A program made the position numbers and the translations under genes. 64,000 nt of DNA from Acephala macrosclerotiorum. Its lineage: Eukaryota > Ascomycota > Leotiomycetes > Helotiales > Mollisiaceae. The notes beneath the pieces were generated by a model that saw only the letters and a list, made by a program, of their open reading frames with translations, was not told the origin of the DNA and did not search any database. Where the stretch lies: positions 1 to 64,000 of the forward strand of contig MU119410.1 in NCBI GenBank assembly GCA_014904845.1, written 5' to 3'. This document shows, in pieces, positions 26,948 through 40,510 of the stretch (position 1 is the first letter of the stretch; each line of letters opens with the position of its first letter).

Positions 26948-29900
26948 AAATAAACATTTTATAAAAATTTATAAACAAGTAACGCTTATTAATATACAAA
27001 AAAAAAAGCAAATCGTAGAAATAAATCTTTCGATAATTCTCAAATAAAAATCAATTTACAATACGTACACGTTTAAATATCGTACAAACTAAAAACAAAT
27101 AAATTTTTTCGTACAAATAAATAAACGATTATTAATACGTATTTATTCGTTGAAATTTGTTACGATAAATCGAACGATATATTGTGCGTAAACTTAAAAA
27201 AATCTTTTTATTTATTATTGTAAATACTATATCGAATATAAAAATTGAAATTATTATTTTTAAACTATTATTTATTAAACGCAAAAACGAATTCTTAGAA
27301 AATTATATTAAAAAATTGTAAAATAAATATAAAATTTATAAAAATACTATTAAAAATAATAAAAAATAATTATTATTTTATTAATATATAAAAACGAATT
27401 TTATTTTCAATAATGCATTTTTAATTATTTTTAATATAATAAAATTATTAATATCAATTTTTTTTCTTTTCGTATTTTTTTAATAAAAAGCGTTTTTAAT
27501 TAATAATATAAAATAAATTAAACAATTATTAAAATATTAATTCTTTATATAAAAATTGTATTAAACGAAAAAATAAAAAAAAATAAAAAAATAAAAATTT
27601 TATTTATTAAATTTAATAATATTTTTAATAAAAAAAAATTGTAAAATTAATTATACAAATTAATTAATTTATTTTATTATATTATATAGATTTTTTTTAA
27701 AATTTTATAATAAATAAATATTTTTAAATTTTTATTTTGTCTATATATTTACTTTTTTTTTCAAATAATTAATTACTTTAAAAATATATCTATTTTCAAT
27801 TAACGTTTTAAAATTAGTATAATTCTACGAATCGAATTTTTTTTTTTAATTTTTTAAATATTTTTTTTATCGATTTTTTAAAACAATAAAATATTAAAAA
27901 TATTTTTTCGCGAATTAATACAATTTGATTAATTGTCAATTTTTTCTAATAAAAATACAATATTATAATTTAATTGATCGAAAAAATAATAATTTTCTAA
28001 GTTTTATAAAAATTCGAATTCTTTTAATTCGAATTACTTCGAAATTTCAAAATTCGAATCGAGCAACAAATTATTAATAATTGAACAAATTTTTTTCAAG
28101 TAAATTAGTATTTATTTATTGTAAACACTTTTAATAAACTTATAAATCGTTTATTTCTTTTTACTATCTAATATCGTAAAACTAAATTTATAGATCGAGT
28201 AACAATAAAAAATAATTTTATTCTTATTAATTACAAAATAATAATCGTAAATTTTTATTATTCGATAATTATACGAAACTAAAAAAGCGAATATCTCTCA
28301 ATAAAACTCTTTTTCGCGTTTTACAAATCTGAAAAATTTGATAATACTTTTTACGATTATCGTCATACTATAAACATTCTATCGATCTACAATATCAAGC
28401 GTCGTAATATCGCATTTAATTTCGTATATAAAAAACAAAAAATACATATAGTATATACTTATAAAAAAAGACATTTCTAAAAAACTACTAATAAATAATT
28501 AAATTTTTTTAAATTAATTTTCAATAAATACAATTTATTTGAATTTAATAATATAATCAAATTACAAACGAAATTTAATTAAAATAATAAAATTGTTTTA
28601 ATTTTCATTAATATTTTCAATCAAAGTTTTTAAATATTTAGTACTACGTATAATTAAAAATTAAACGAAAAAAACAATTAATCGAATAATATTTTAAATA
28701 ATTTTAATTTCATTTTTATTTTTTATTATTTTATACGTTTTATCAAAAAAATTATTTTAAAACAATAAATTTTCTAGAATTATTTATTGAATTTTAAAAA
28801 AAGTTCAATAAATAATTTTATTTGTATTTACAATATTTAAATTCGATTTACATATAAAATTATTTTTAATTTCGAGTAAAATTTTATATTACGAATTTTA
28901 ATACGAAATACTTTTAATTTCTTTCGATTTTTGATTATTAAATATAATAAAACTAAACGTAATAAAACCAGTTTTCAATTATTTACTACGAAAAAATAAA
29001 AAAGATTTTTTTTTCGCAAATAAATAATTTATATTACTTTTTAATTCGAAATATTCTTTAGACTAACGAAGTTTTTTTTACTAATATTCAAATAAATTAA
29101 TTTTCTTTTTACTATTATCGATAATTGCATTTTTATCGATTGTATTTTCAATAGTAAATTGTAAAAAAGATTTTTATTATCGCTTTTAAAAAAAAATAAT
29201 ACTAAAAAAAAAAGTAAATTCGTTTTTTTATAATCGTTTTCGTTTTCAATTTTTAATTTGTAGAAACTTGATTTAAATTAATTTTATAATATAATAAAAA
29301 AAAATAATATATTTTTTTACTAAAAATTTTACTAATTAAAAAAAGAAATAAATACTTTAATTTATTGTCTTTAGATATAATACGATTTTAGCGTCGTAAA
29401 TATAGATTTTTACGAGAAAAAAATTGTAAACGTTTTTTTTTAATATTTTATAATCGCGTTTTTATTAATAATCAATTAAAATATACAATTAATATAAATA
29501 ATTTATTTATATTCGCTTTTTAATATCGAGTATTATTATTTAACTTTTTAAATATTTCGTTTTATTTAACGTAAAACTATATCGATTAAAAAAAGAAAAA
29601 ATAATAAATAGATTTATATTACTATTAAAATTAACGAATAAAAATAAAAAAAATTAAAAAAAGCGTATTAAATGTAGAATAATCGATAATAAAATGCATT
29701 AAAATTTAAAATAAAATATAGTAATAATAACGATTTTTATTTTTATTATTTAATAATAATAGTATTATTTTTTATTCGAATTTATTCACATTTGAAATTA
29801 GTTTATTTAAAATAAATATAAAAAGAAAAAATCGAATTACTTTGATCGATTTTAATATTAAATCAAAAAGTTTGTAAATCGCAACGTAGATTACGCGAAT

Positions 29901-31799
29901 AATATTAATTAGTATTAATTCAATAAAAATTAATTTATTTGCGATTTGATACGTAAAATAAAATTTGATAATTTTATTTATTGAAAGAACGCGTTAATCT
30001 AATATCGAATGCAAATTATTTTTCGATTTACGATTATTTTTTAAATGAAAATTTTAATTATTTAATATTGTGTATATATATATATAATCAAATTAAATTT
30101 GCGTTTTACGATATATTGTATGCAATTTAAAAAGAAAAATTATTTAATAAATTATATATTATTTAGTACGATTTGTAATAATAGTATTAAAAATTTTAAA
30201 TTCAAAGAAAAATAAATAGAAATTATTATAAAAAAAATAGAAAAATATATAAAAAAAATAGTAAAGTTTAAAAGCGTTAAAAAAATTAATAACAAATTAT
30301 CGATACTTTTGAATAATTAAAAATTCGATATATATAATAAAAATTTATTTAAATTTTAAAGAATTAGATTTTTATTATATAGAACTATTTGAAATAAAAA
30401 ATGTATAATACAAAATTAATTGAATTTTATTTGTTTACGTACTAAATAAACAATTTTTTCTTTTGCTATACATAGATTAATATCTCTTTAAAACAAATCA
30501 AATAATATCAAATTATACTTTACAAAATCTTTTTTCGTTTTCTATATAAATTATTTTCTTTTATTATCGAGTAAAATCGATTTCTATCGATTTAATACGA
30601 TCAATACTAGAAAATACAAATTCAAAGTTTATTACAAATACTTTTTTAAGTTTTTCAAAATATTTACTAAAATAAAAAAAAAAAAAAAAAAAAGCGACAA
30701 ATTTAATAATTTTAAAATTTTCAATTTAATTTTTTTTTTCACTTAAAAAAAAATCAATTAAATATTTTTAATAAATAATAAATAATTAGTATTTAAAATT
30801 TATATTTATTTATTTTACAAATAATATTTAATTCTTTTAATATTTAATCTTTTAATATTTAATTTTTCGCGTTACATATAAAATATTCACTTTTTTTAAT
30901 ATTATTATCGTAATAAGTTTTATAGAGAAAAAAAAAAAAATATTAATAATATAATACGCGATTTTAATAATTTTCAAAATATACAAATAAAAATATTATT
31001 ACGTAAAAAAAAAAATATTAATCGAAATAAAAATTCAATTTTTAGTGAATAAAAAGTTTAAATAAATTCAAATTTTATTGTATTTACTACAAAAATAATC
31101 ACGAGAGTACTTTCGATTAATTATTTTTATAGAATTGAACAAATATTAATTGATTAAACAAATAATTAAAAATCGAAAAACTTTATTTTTTTCGCTTTTT
31201 CGTTTTCGATTATAATTAATTACTTTTAATATATTGAATAATATACGATTATAATACTTCTATTTTATTTTCTTTTTAACGAGCGATATATTTCGTATTT
31301 ACTTTAATAAATATCGAATTAATATTTAATTACTTACAAATATAGAATTAATTTTTTTTAAACTTTTAAAAAGTATTTATTCGTTTAATTAAAAATATAT
31401 TGATTTTACTCGAAAGTAAATAATAACAATTTAAATAATAATAATAACGATTTAAATATATATAAAAATATTGAAAAATTTAAAATAAAATATAATTGTT
31501 TTTTTAAAGATTGCAATAAAAACAAATTATTTAAAACGCGATAAAATTTTTGAAAATATTTTAAATAATGTAAATTTTTTTTTTTTTTTTTAAGTGAAAT
31601 TATTAATTTTAATACAAATATTAAATATAAAGAAATATACGTGTATTGTTAATACGTTTTAAAACGAATTAAAGACTATATAAAATATATTGAATAATAT
31701 TAGAACGTGAATAAAATTAAAATTATTTATATAAATCAAATGTATAATGAGTTGTGCAAACGAATTATCGATAAATTAAATTTCGTAAAACGTTTTTTT
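26948..31799. other. AT-rich tract, no confident gene
   Basis: Plus-strand C exceeds G throughout. The stretch 28270-28440 keeps CA, GTC and GCGTCG and is readable with few stops in two plus frames, so it may be a relic, but the frames cannot be told apart. A 20-nt A run lies at 30674-30693. Nothing else is supported. Confidence 0.4.
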
Positions 31800-31912
31800 T
31801 ACATTGAAAGAGGCAATAAAAAAGCGCGCGAAGTTGAAGATGTAGGGTCAAAAATTTGAAGAGTTCGAAAAGTCAAATTACATGGGATTAGTATTACGAA
31901 CGAGTTCGATTT
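31800..31912. other. Less mutated G-rich island
   Basis: GAGGCAATAAAAAAGCGCGC, GATGTAGGGTC and ACATGGGATTAG keep G in GG, GT and GA contexts while plus-strand C is almost lost, in a block where C otherwise exceeds G. It differs in polarity from its flanks and may be a separate short insertion. It resembles the island at 35300 in general texture (GCGC core, then AGTCA..GGG) but does not align well. Confidence 0.45.
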
Positions 31913-33450
31913 TTAGTTTATTAATAGTATTGATTCTTTTAAAATGTTTTCTTTGAATTTATATCAAACAAAATATATATATAATCGTTTTTTTTTGTAG
32001 TCAATGATAGTATTTATATTTTCTTCGAATATTGTTAAATATGTAATTAAAACTAATTTTTCAAATATTTTAATAAAAGCGTTTTATTTCGAATTTATCG
32101 AAAAACTAATTTCAATTTTAAACGATATCGATTTTAATGTTTTTATATTTAATATTATAAATTAATTTAAATTATAAACGAAATAAATACAAATAAAAAA
32201 TATAATTAAAAATATAGAAAATAAAATACTTTAAATAGTAATTAATAATTATATATTTGTATTTATAATAGTATTTTTAAATACAAAATTTATTCGAATT
32301 TTTTAAAATTTTCTATTTTTCAAATCGCGTTTTATATTTCTCACTTTTTATATTAATTCTAATAAACTCAAAAAAACTATTTTTAATTAAAACTTTTTTT
32401 TTCACTCGATTATATCGATTATTGTAAATTCAAATATAATTATATATTTTTTTTTGAATTTAAAATCAATTCGAATATTAAAAATTGTTTTACGAAATAT
32501 ATTAATATATATAATTATACTATAAAACAATAATTTACAAATTATTATTAAAAAATATTTTTTTTTGTATTAGTAATTTATTTCATTTAATACAAATTGA
32601 AAAATTTTATTTAAAAACTTTTTTTTTTTATAGTAAACAAAAATTGATTATACGAGTCGTTGCAATAATTAATTCGCGATTTTTTAACTAGTAAATAAAT
32701 TACTAAAACTCATTATTCAATTTTTAAACTACTTTTTCTAAAGTATACAATATAATTCGAGTATACTATATATTTTAAATCGTATACGAAAATGCAAGTC
32801 TTATTATCGAAAAAAAATTCTATAATAAATAGAATATATTAAAAAGTATTAAATAAATACTATAAATATTTTATTATATTTATTATATTAAAAACGTATT
32901 ACTAATAAAATTTCAAATTATATTTTAAAAAAAAAAAAAACTTAAAATTTTTTATTTTTTATTTTTTAAATACTATTTCTAATTATTGAATTTTTGCAAT
33001 TCAAGAAACTATATTTAAAGAAATTTTTTTTCGCGATTTCTATAAAAAAAATAGCGAATTTTATAAAGAGTTTAATAATTTGTTTTTATATTAAAAAATA
33101 ACGATATTCAAAAAAATATCAAAATTTAATTATATTCTTTAATATATTATCATTTTCTTATTTTAATATATTAAATAATAATAATACAAAACTAAAATAA
33201 TACTAGTAGTACATTAATAGTAAAGTAATTTATTTAATTAAATTAGAACTTTCGAATTTTAAAAATAATTATTTTTTTACGTATTACTTTATTAAACTTT
33301 TTTCATTATTTAATCTTTTCATTTGTTCGCGAATTCTTTTTCGCGATATAAATTTGATAATTCGAATAATTATCGCGACTATCAAAATTGCTTTATATAA
33401 TAATTCGTTTATTAAATTCAATAAATTATTTTTAAAAAATTTCGATTTAT
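31913..33450. other. AT-rich spacer, no gene seen
   Basis: Ordinary mutated sequence. Nothing is recognised. Confidence 0.5.
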
Positions 33451-33528
33451 AATTACAATTTCTAATTCTTTTTTTGATAAAAACTACAATTTGTAATCTT
33501 TTTTTTAATAAAGATTACAATTTGTAAT
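33451..33528 (+). repeat. Short array of ATTACAATTTGTAAT (3 units)
   Basis: Cores at 33455 (diverged, ACAATTTCTAAT), 33486 and 33517 are spaced exactly 31 bp. The unit is a near-palindrome with arms ATTACAA and TTGTAAT around a central T, followed by CTTTTTTTT-type spacers. It is the same element as the larger array at 35467. Confidence 0.75.
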
Positions 33529-35299
33529 ATTTTCTACATTTTTACGTACATTAAAACTAAAATAATTTAAATCAATAAAACGTATATATACACAATAATA
33601 GTATTTATTTTTACAACTATATTCGAAAACGATTTAATAAATCGAAGCTTTTAAATCGATACAATAAACTAACAATTTTTTTATAAATATAAAACTAAAA
33701 AATAATCTATTAAAATAGAAAAACTTTATTACAAAATATACAATAATACAAATTTTTTAAATGCATTTCAAAATACAAATACAAATTTTTCAAAAAATAT
33801 ATACGTTCATTATATTCGTATTATTATTACAATATTACACTATTAATTCTATTATTAAAATAATTTCTATTGAAATTAAAAAACTAATAAATTATTGTAA
33901 TTTCAAAACAAATTATTATACTAATAGATTTAAATACATATATAAAAAACGTGACTATAAATTAACAATTTGTAAATATTCGTTTAATTACGTACTTTTT
34001 TCAATTTAATAATAATAAAATAAGTAAATACAATAGTTTATTTACTTCTCAAAAAATATTAATAAAAATTAAATTTATTTCGAATTACAAATTTGAATAA
34101 TAAAATAAAAATAAAAAAAATAAAATCAAATACAATTAAAATATTTAATTATTGAAATTGATTTAATTATATTATTCTAATAATTTAAATAAAAAAATCT
34201 CAATAATTTTTTAATATTTTTTATTTAAAATAGTAAATTTTATTAAATAATTTATATTTTACAAACTTAAAATAAAAAATCTCGAATTTTTAATAATTTA
34301 TATTTATTATTCTCGAGTTTTATAGACTTGAAATTTTAATTCGTTCATTTTTTTATTTTAATTTTAAAATTTAATTTTTTTTTTTATTAATAAAAATCAA
34401 AATTTCTAATAATTAGAATATTTTTATTTATTAAAATATTAATCGAATTAAAATCGCAATAAATAAAATTTAAACTATAAAAATATTAAATATTTTTTTT
34501 TAAATATTTTGTAAATAAAAATTTATATCGAAAAAGCGAAAGTTTTTAATTACTTTTTTTAATAAATTTATATTGTATTTAATAAAATAAAAACTCGTTA
34601 TTTTATTATTTTCGATTATATATTCAAAATATTGAGTAATATTAAAATAGAAAAATGTTTTCAAAATTTTATAGACTTTAGTTTTATTCAATAGAAAATT
34701 ATTTAATTTAATAAAGACTTTAGTATTGTCGTAATATAATAGATTAAATCGCTTTATGTAATAATTTTAAAGTAATAATTTAAGCGCTCGTGTAAATTGT
34801 TTTAAAAATAGTAATTAAATTTGTGAAATTGAAATCGAGATAAAATCGAGTTTAAATAAATCGATTTGAGAATTGGCGAAATAACGACGATTTGTAATCG
34901 TATAATAATATTGATCGTTTTCTTTAAGTATTATTTTAGTGTAGAAAAATATAAAATTTCTATTTTTTTCTACGAATATTTCGTTTTGTTTGTAAATTTT
35001 TATATTTTATTCTCGTTAGAAAACAATAATTAAAATAATCAAATGTATTTATTAAAAATTTCTAGTGATTATAAGAAGACAAATAAAATTGAGTACGAGA
35101 AAGTTTTGAAATATTGATACTTATAAAAAATTTGAAATATAATCGTTTCGATTATTTTACGATAATTTTTTAGATTTCTAGTTTTATAAATTAGATTAAA
35201 TACTAATCAATTTCAAATAATCGTATCGATTAATACTAATTATTAATAACGTTTCAAATTGAAAGTTATAAATTATATTTTGCTTTTTTGATAGTATTA
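33529..35299. other. AT-rich spacer with local open frames
   Basis: An 82-codon open frame at 33761-34009 (+) begins with ATG and continues past several TAA/TAG as a Lys/Asn/Ile-rich reading. No motif is visible and it may be chance in a C-retaining block. At 34860-34900 (GGCGAAATAACGACG) mutation is lighter. Confidence 0.4.
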
Positions 35300-35445
35300 T
35301 AATGGGGTATATCGTAATAGCGAGAAAAAAGAAAAAAAGCGCTATTTAAAAGCGTGAAAAGGAAAAACGTGATACGAAAAACTTAGAAAGTATAGAAGTC
35401 ACGTGGGTTCGCTAAAGCACGAATTAATTAATTTATTCTTTTAGG
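35300..35445. other. Less mutated G-rich island ending in AGTCACGTGGG
   Basis: ATGGGGTATATCG, AGCGCTATTTAAAAGCG and CACGTGGGTTCGCTAAAGC keep many non-CpG G, unlike the C-rich flanks. AGCGCT is palindromic. It lies just left of the ATTACAATTTGTAAT array, and the two may form one small element. No open frame of note. Confidence 0.45.
35397..35405 (+). promoter_or_regulatory. AGTCACGTG site (copy 2)
   Basis: Perfect copy of the 9-mer, followed by GGTTCGC, inside the island. It is a palindromic E-box core with a shared AGT flank. Confidence 0.35.
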
Positions 35446-35466
35446 CGATACTTTTTTATTCTCGAT

Positions 35467-35686
35467 TACTACAATTTGTAATCTTTCTATTGATAGAGAC
35501 TACAATTTGTAATATTTTTTCGCATTTTTATAATTATTACAATTTGTAATTTTTCTATCGATAGAAATTACAATTTGTAATATTTTTTACATTTTTACAA
35601 GGATTACAATTTGTAATATTCTTTATATCTCTACAAAAACTACAATTTGTAATTTTTTTATAATAAAATTACAATTTGTAATTATA
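35467..35686 (+). repeat. Array of seven ATTACAATTTGTAAT near-palindromes
   Basis: Cores (ACAATTTGTA) start at 35471, 35502, 35539, 35570, 35606, 35642 and 35671, so spacings are 31, 37, 31, 36, 36 and 29 bp. The first two 31-bp pairs enclose a second palindrome, CTATTGATAG (35487-35496) or CTATCGATAG (35555-35564), making each pair a compound hairpin. Unit sequence is nearly invariant while spacers drift, so the 15-mer itself looks conserved or recently amplified. It is not a CRISPR array: spacers are A/T-rich and alike and the repeat is only 15 bp. Confidence 0.85.
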
Positions 35687-37021
35687 GTCCAATAGAATTA
35701 CATTTATCGATTGATTTAAATTCAATTCATCGTAATTTCATATTAAACGAAATATTTACAAAACGAGAATACTATATAATACATTACTATAAAACGCGTT
35801 ACTTTACGTTTTATTCAAATAATAAAAATATAAACAAAATTTATTATTTTTTAAATATATACTTTCTAAAAAAGTATTACACTAAAACGTTCTATATAAA
35901 ATAATTAAACATATTAATATTATTATATAGCGAATCGATATTTTACGAATATTTCTTTTAATATTGTTTTATAAATATATATTTTTTCGCGTTATTCAAT
36001 TAAAAATATTATTCGAAAAAAAATCAATTATTTAAAATCAAATTTTTATTTATAGACTATAAAAAATATTAATAAAACTTTTGCAATACTCTATTTCAAT
36101 GTATTATCATTTTTTTTGCGTTATTCATATAATAAATTGAAATTATTATAATTATTTAAAAGCGTACATTATATTTCAATCGTAAACCGCTAATTACTTT
36201 AAAAATAAAGATCTATATACGAATTTCAATACTTTACAATATTGATTTAATCAATTAAAAACTCTAACAATAGAAATAGTATTACATAAAAACGTTCTAT
36301 TTTTAAGAATCGTAAAATTAATACGCTACGAACTCTTCTTTCAACAATATTTTACTTTTTTCATATTATTATATAAAGAATCGACGAAATCATTTTAATT
36401 ATTTAAGTCTCAACGCATTATACTACGACTATAAACTGTAAATATATTCAAAGAAAATTCGATTTTTTTTATTATAACACGAAATAACAAACGAATACAT
36501 AAAAATACAATTTTTTTAATATTTTTATTATTTTCTTTTTAATATTCATTTTTTCAATTATTTTTTCAAATTTTTTTACTCGATATATATTTTATTTATT
36601 CTATACATAAAACAATCAATTATCTATTTAAAAACATTTTATTATTATTTTACAAAACAACAAAATAATAAAATACATTGAAAATATTTCTCTATTAATT
36701 CAAATATTCTCGAACGCTTAAATCTCGATTTTAAATTTCTTATTTTCAAACTTTACTCGCATATTTACTACTCTCTAAAAATATTTTACTATTAATTTAA
36801 ACGTCTATATTTTTTTATTGTATTTCTTTGAATTAATAATATTTGATTACAAATGTATTTATTAGTACTTATAGAGATTATTTGAGATTTATTACAATAA
36901 AAATTCTCTCTATTTAAATAAAACTTTATTTAATAATTAATAATTTCAATTGTTCATTTTTAATATCGCGAAAATACATATAATATATTCATATTATAAA
37001 TATTTTCTTAAAATTTTATTA
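35687..37021. other. AT-rich spacer upstream of the AAA-ATPase relic
   Basis: Moderately mutated and C-retaining. The extreme N-terminus of the Bcs1-like protein may begin near its right end, but I cannot place a start codon. Confidence 0.4.
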
Positions 37022-38271
37022 AAAACGTTCGCTTTTTTCTCGTTATTACTAATTTGATTTTTTTATTAAATCGCTCGAAAAATAATCTTTTAAATAACGA
37101 AAATACAAACAAAAAAACTTTATATTATACGCTTTGAAATAAACGTTTTTTTATGCGATACAAAAATCGTATATTTGTATTTCGACGTTAATATTAAACT
37201 AAAAATTTTAATAATCGAAAAAAAGTTTTTATTTTTTATTTTAATAAATTTTTATAAATTTTTAAAAAATTGTTTTTTGAATATTGTATTGAATATACAA
37301 AATTTGTTTAAAGTAAAATTTGTTTTTATAAGTATTAAAATAGTAAATAAATCAAGTTTATAGTATTTAAAATAAAATATATTTCGATTGTTATTTTTAA
37401 TAAAAATAGAAAAAAAGAATTACTATAAAATATTACGAAATTTTTTTATTTAATATTTTTATAATAGTATTTTAATTGTGACATTTTCTATTGATAGAAT
37501 TATTTGTTATACGAATTTCTTGGAATTAAAAAATCGAATTTAAATTCGTTTATTGCTAATTATTTTGATTTAAATATTTATATTTTTAGTTTTTTTACTA
37601 TTAATGAAATTAATTTGAAAAGTTTATTCGATAAATTTTTAAATCGTTATATTATTCTTTTGGAAAATATCGACGTCGTTAGTTCGAATCGAGATATTAA
37701 AATTGAAGACTCGCGTCAGATTACGATTGACTTTTTTTTTCGAATAAATAAATCTATTGGTAGAAAAGTGTTTTTATTTTATTTTTTAAACGTTATTAAT
37801 AGTATAAAGTCACAAGAAGATCGAATTCTAATTATAATTACTAATTATATTACACGTTTCGATGAAATATTTATACGATTTGATCGTGTAAATAAGAAAA
37901 TCGAATTCGAGTTTATTAATAATAAAATAATAATTGATTTTTTCTGTCTCGTTTTCAAATTTGTAAAAAGCGATGTCGTTTTTACAAAAGACGCTCAAAT
38001 TGCAATGAGTCAAAAGAAAAAAATTGAGAGAATTGAAAGATTAGTAAAAAAATTTGTTATTAAAGTATTGAAATTGAAATTTAATTCAATTGAAATTTTC
38101 TCGTTTTTTTTAGAGTACAAAAAATCATCGAAAGAAACTATTTACAATATTGAGCAATTTATATTGAAATCTATTAAAGTAAAATCGAAACTACTAAAAA
38201 CATTAAAAAATATTAAGTTTGAAAATATTCAATTTGAAATAATTCGAGATTTTAAATTAGTACTTTTCTAA
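37022..38271 (+). pseudogene. Degraded Bcs1-like AAA-ATPase
   Basis: The 3' part (37504-38271) is open for 255 codons and collinear with the AAA domain of fungal Bcs1-like proteins. Walker A GPPGTGKS survives as EFLGIKKS (37513-37536). Walker B is YIILLENID at about 37650. Then come FLNVINSIKSQED, the sensor-1 segment IIITNYITRFDE and the arginine-finger region IRFDRVNKKIEF (about 37785-37910), followed by the C-terminal helical part with SFFLEYKKSSKETIYNIEQ. Upstream in frame, with stops, 37363-37503 reads ISIVIFNKN...NYLLYE (family: ISTVILDE...YLFYGPP). A second frame, 37082-37340, reads KKLYIIRFEINVF (family: LHYTPxFGTHxF), so there is one frame change near 37340. Family members are membrane-bound ATPases; true Bcs1 inserts the Rieske protein into complex III, but fungi have many paralogues of unknown role. 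Loss of the Walker glycines makes this copy inactive. Confidence 0.82.
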
Positions 38272-39569
38272 TAAAACGTAAATCGAATTTTACTAATAAT
38301 AAATTTAAATGAAATAAAGAATTTTTAGCGATAAAAATCTCAACGAAAATAATTTAATAGTTTGCTTTATTGATTAATTCGAATTTCTTAGTATTTAAAT
38401 ACTTTATTACGTTAAACGATATTCAAAATTTGATTCAAATCGTTAAAAATATATAAATAATCTCTACGTATACTACGAAATATACATATTTTTATATTTC
38501 TTTTGAAAATACTTTAAATAAAATTTCAATTTTTTATTCGTCAATTTTTTCGATAAATCAATTATAATTACAAATTGTAACTATTGAATATATTTAACAA
38601 TTCTTTGATATTTTCAAGTCTTTTAATATTAAATAAAAATCGCTATTTTCGCTCGTCGCTATAAACAAAAGTAAATTCAAGAAACTATTAATTCGAGTTT
38701 TGAAACTTGAATTTAAAACCGTTAATAAAGTGTTCGTTTTTCGTAGTATATAAATTCAAATTTAATAAAACTAATACTATTTATATAATTGAAATACAAA
38801 AATATATAAATATAAAATTGTAAAATTAATTACGTTATTTGACGAAAAAAATAAATTGAATCAATATATTTTTGTAATTCGTATACAGATTAATAAGTAT
38901 TTTAATCTCGATTTTAATTTCAATTTTAATAGTAAAATAAATAAAACGATTAAAAAATAGATATATTATATTGATATCAAATTTGAAAATTTGCGAAACG
39001 TTTTTAAATCGATTTTATAAAACGTTAAAAGTATTTACTTACGAAAAACGAAATTTTTAATATAATTATTTTTGATTTTTTAGTAAAAAATAAAAAATGA
39101 TTTAATTACTAATTACGTTTAAATCGAATAAAATTTACTTTTTTATTATTTTTTTAATCTCGAGACGTATTGAAATAATATTGTTTTTAATAAATTAACG
39201 TTTTAATATTTTAGTTTATTAATCGATTTTATTAAAAAAATTTATGAATTTATTATTGAACGTTTTTTTACGTTTTTTAAAAAGTGTAAAATTATATATA
39301 ATTTTTTGTAAGTTTTTTTTAAATTAAATACAGTTTTTTATACAATTTGTATCGGTACAAATAAATCAAAATGTATTAAATATAATTTTAGTGAAAAAAA
39401 ATAAATAAATCGATAGAATAAAGTATTTTTATATAGATTATTACTATTTAAACTTTAATAAAAAAGTTTTTAGTGAAATATCGATTGTATTTGAGATTAA
39501 AAAATTTCGTAGAATAAAAAAAATCAATTTTTTTGAAAAAAAAATTTTTTTATATTATTAAAAAAAAAA
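38272..39569. other. AT-rich spacer, no gene seen
   Basis: Mutated DNA with a single ATTACAAATTGTAA (38567-38580), the repeat unit in opposite orientation. At 38640-38760 mutation is lighter (GCTCGTCGC). No frame is convincing. Confidence 0.45.
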
Positions 39570-40510
39570 AAACGAAAATTTATTTAGAAAAATGCAATCG
39601 AAAATTCTTTTTTTTTTATAAGCGTGTATTATTATTACTATTAAAAAATCGTTTTTTATATAAAAAAAAATTATTCGATTAAATTACTTATTAATAATCG
39701 AATTATAATTAACGCGATTTATTTTCGAGAAATTAATTCGAATTATATTAGAGTAAATATTAATAAATTTGATAAAGAAAATTCGTCGTTTTTTAATTGA
39801 ATTATTTTAAATTCGAACGATTTTGAAAAATTATTCGATGTAATTAAAAAGATTAATATAGAATTATTAAACGTAAAAAAGAACGATTTTTTAATTTGTA
39901 GTTTAATTTTATTAAAATTCAATTTTAATAATAAATTATAAAGTAAATACTTTATTTTTTTTGTTCGATAATTCGAATTTCAATGTAATTAATGTATTTA
40001 ATATAATTGAATTTGCAATTAATAATATTAAAAATATTGAATAATAATTTGAGACTTTTTTTTATTTTTAAATATTTTAAAAGAAAAAAAAAACTATTTA
40101 TATTTTTTTTAAAATCTATATAAAACGAGTATCAAACAATTCTCTGTTTTTTGACGATTTTATTATAGAGAAAAAGTTGAAGTTTAATGTATTTTTATAG
40201 TATAATAATCGATTTTTATTGAAATTTAATAATATTAATTTATATATTAGTAAATTATTAAATATAAACAAAATTTTGATTATTGAAATTTTATTCAAAT
40301 ATTTTCAAATATTATTTTATACGATATATTTTTATATATTAATAATTTCGTATTTTTATTAATTTTATAGATTTCTATTAACGAATTAAATAAAATCGTT
40401 AAAAAACTCGAAAATCGATTTTTTTTGATTTTTGAGCGAATTTCGAAATAGAATATATTTCTTTTTTTGAATGAAACGAATATTTTTTTTTTGAATAATA
40501 TTTAATTGAT
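39570..40510 (+). pseudogene. Degraded coding relic, unknown family
   Basis: Two plus-strand frames joined by one shift near 39940 give about 310 codons with few stops. The first (39570-39938) includes FREINSNYIRVNINKFDKENSS and FEKLFDVIKKINIELLNVKK, with three internal stops. The second, from 39943, includes FDNSNFNVINVFNIIEFAI and SLFFDDFIIEKKLKFNVFL at about 40140, and reads on to about 40510 with TGA at likely Trp positions. GAA, GAT and GTA codons cluster in phase. The shift could be an old indel or a lost intron. FDDF is not enough to call a polymerase. I do not recognise the family. Confidence 0.5.

Noticed and set aside
35467..35686. CRISPR-like repeat/spacer layout
   Set aside because: The repeat is only 15 bp and nearly palindromic, spacers are A/T-rich and related, no cas genes are present and the tract is eukaryotic.
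37828..38013. Minus-strand open frame inside the AAA-ATPase
   Set aside because: It is the reverse-strand shadow of the conserved AAA region.
40140..40160. FFDDF read as a second retrotransposon reverse-transcriptase active site
   Set aside because: The flanking residues do not follow any reverse-transcriptase block order I recognise.
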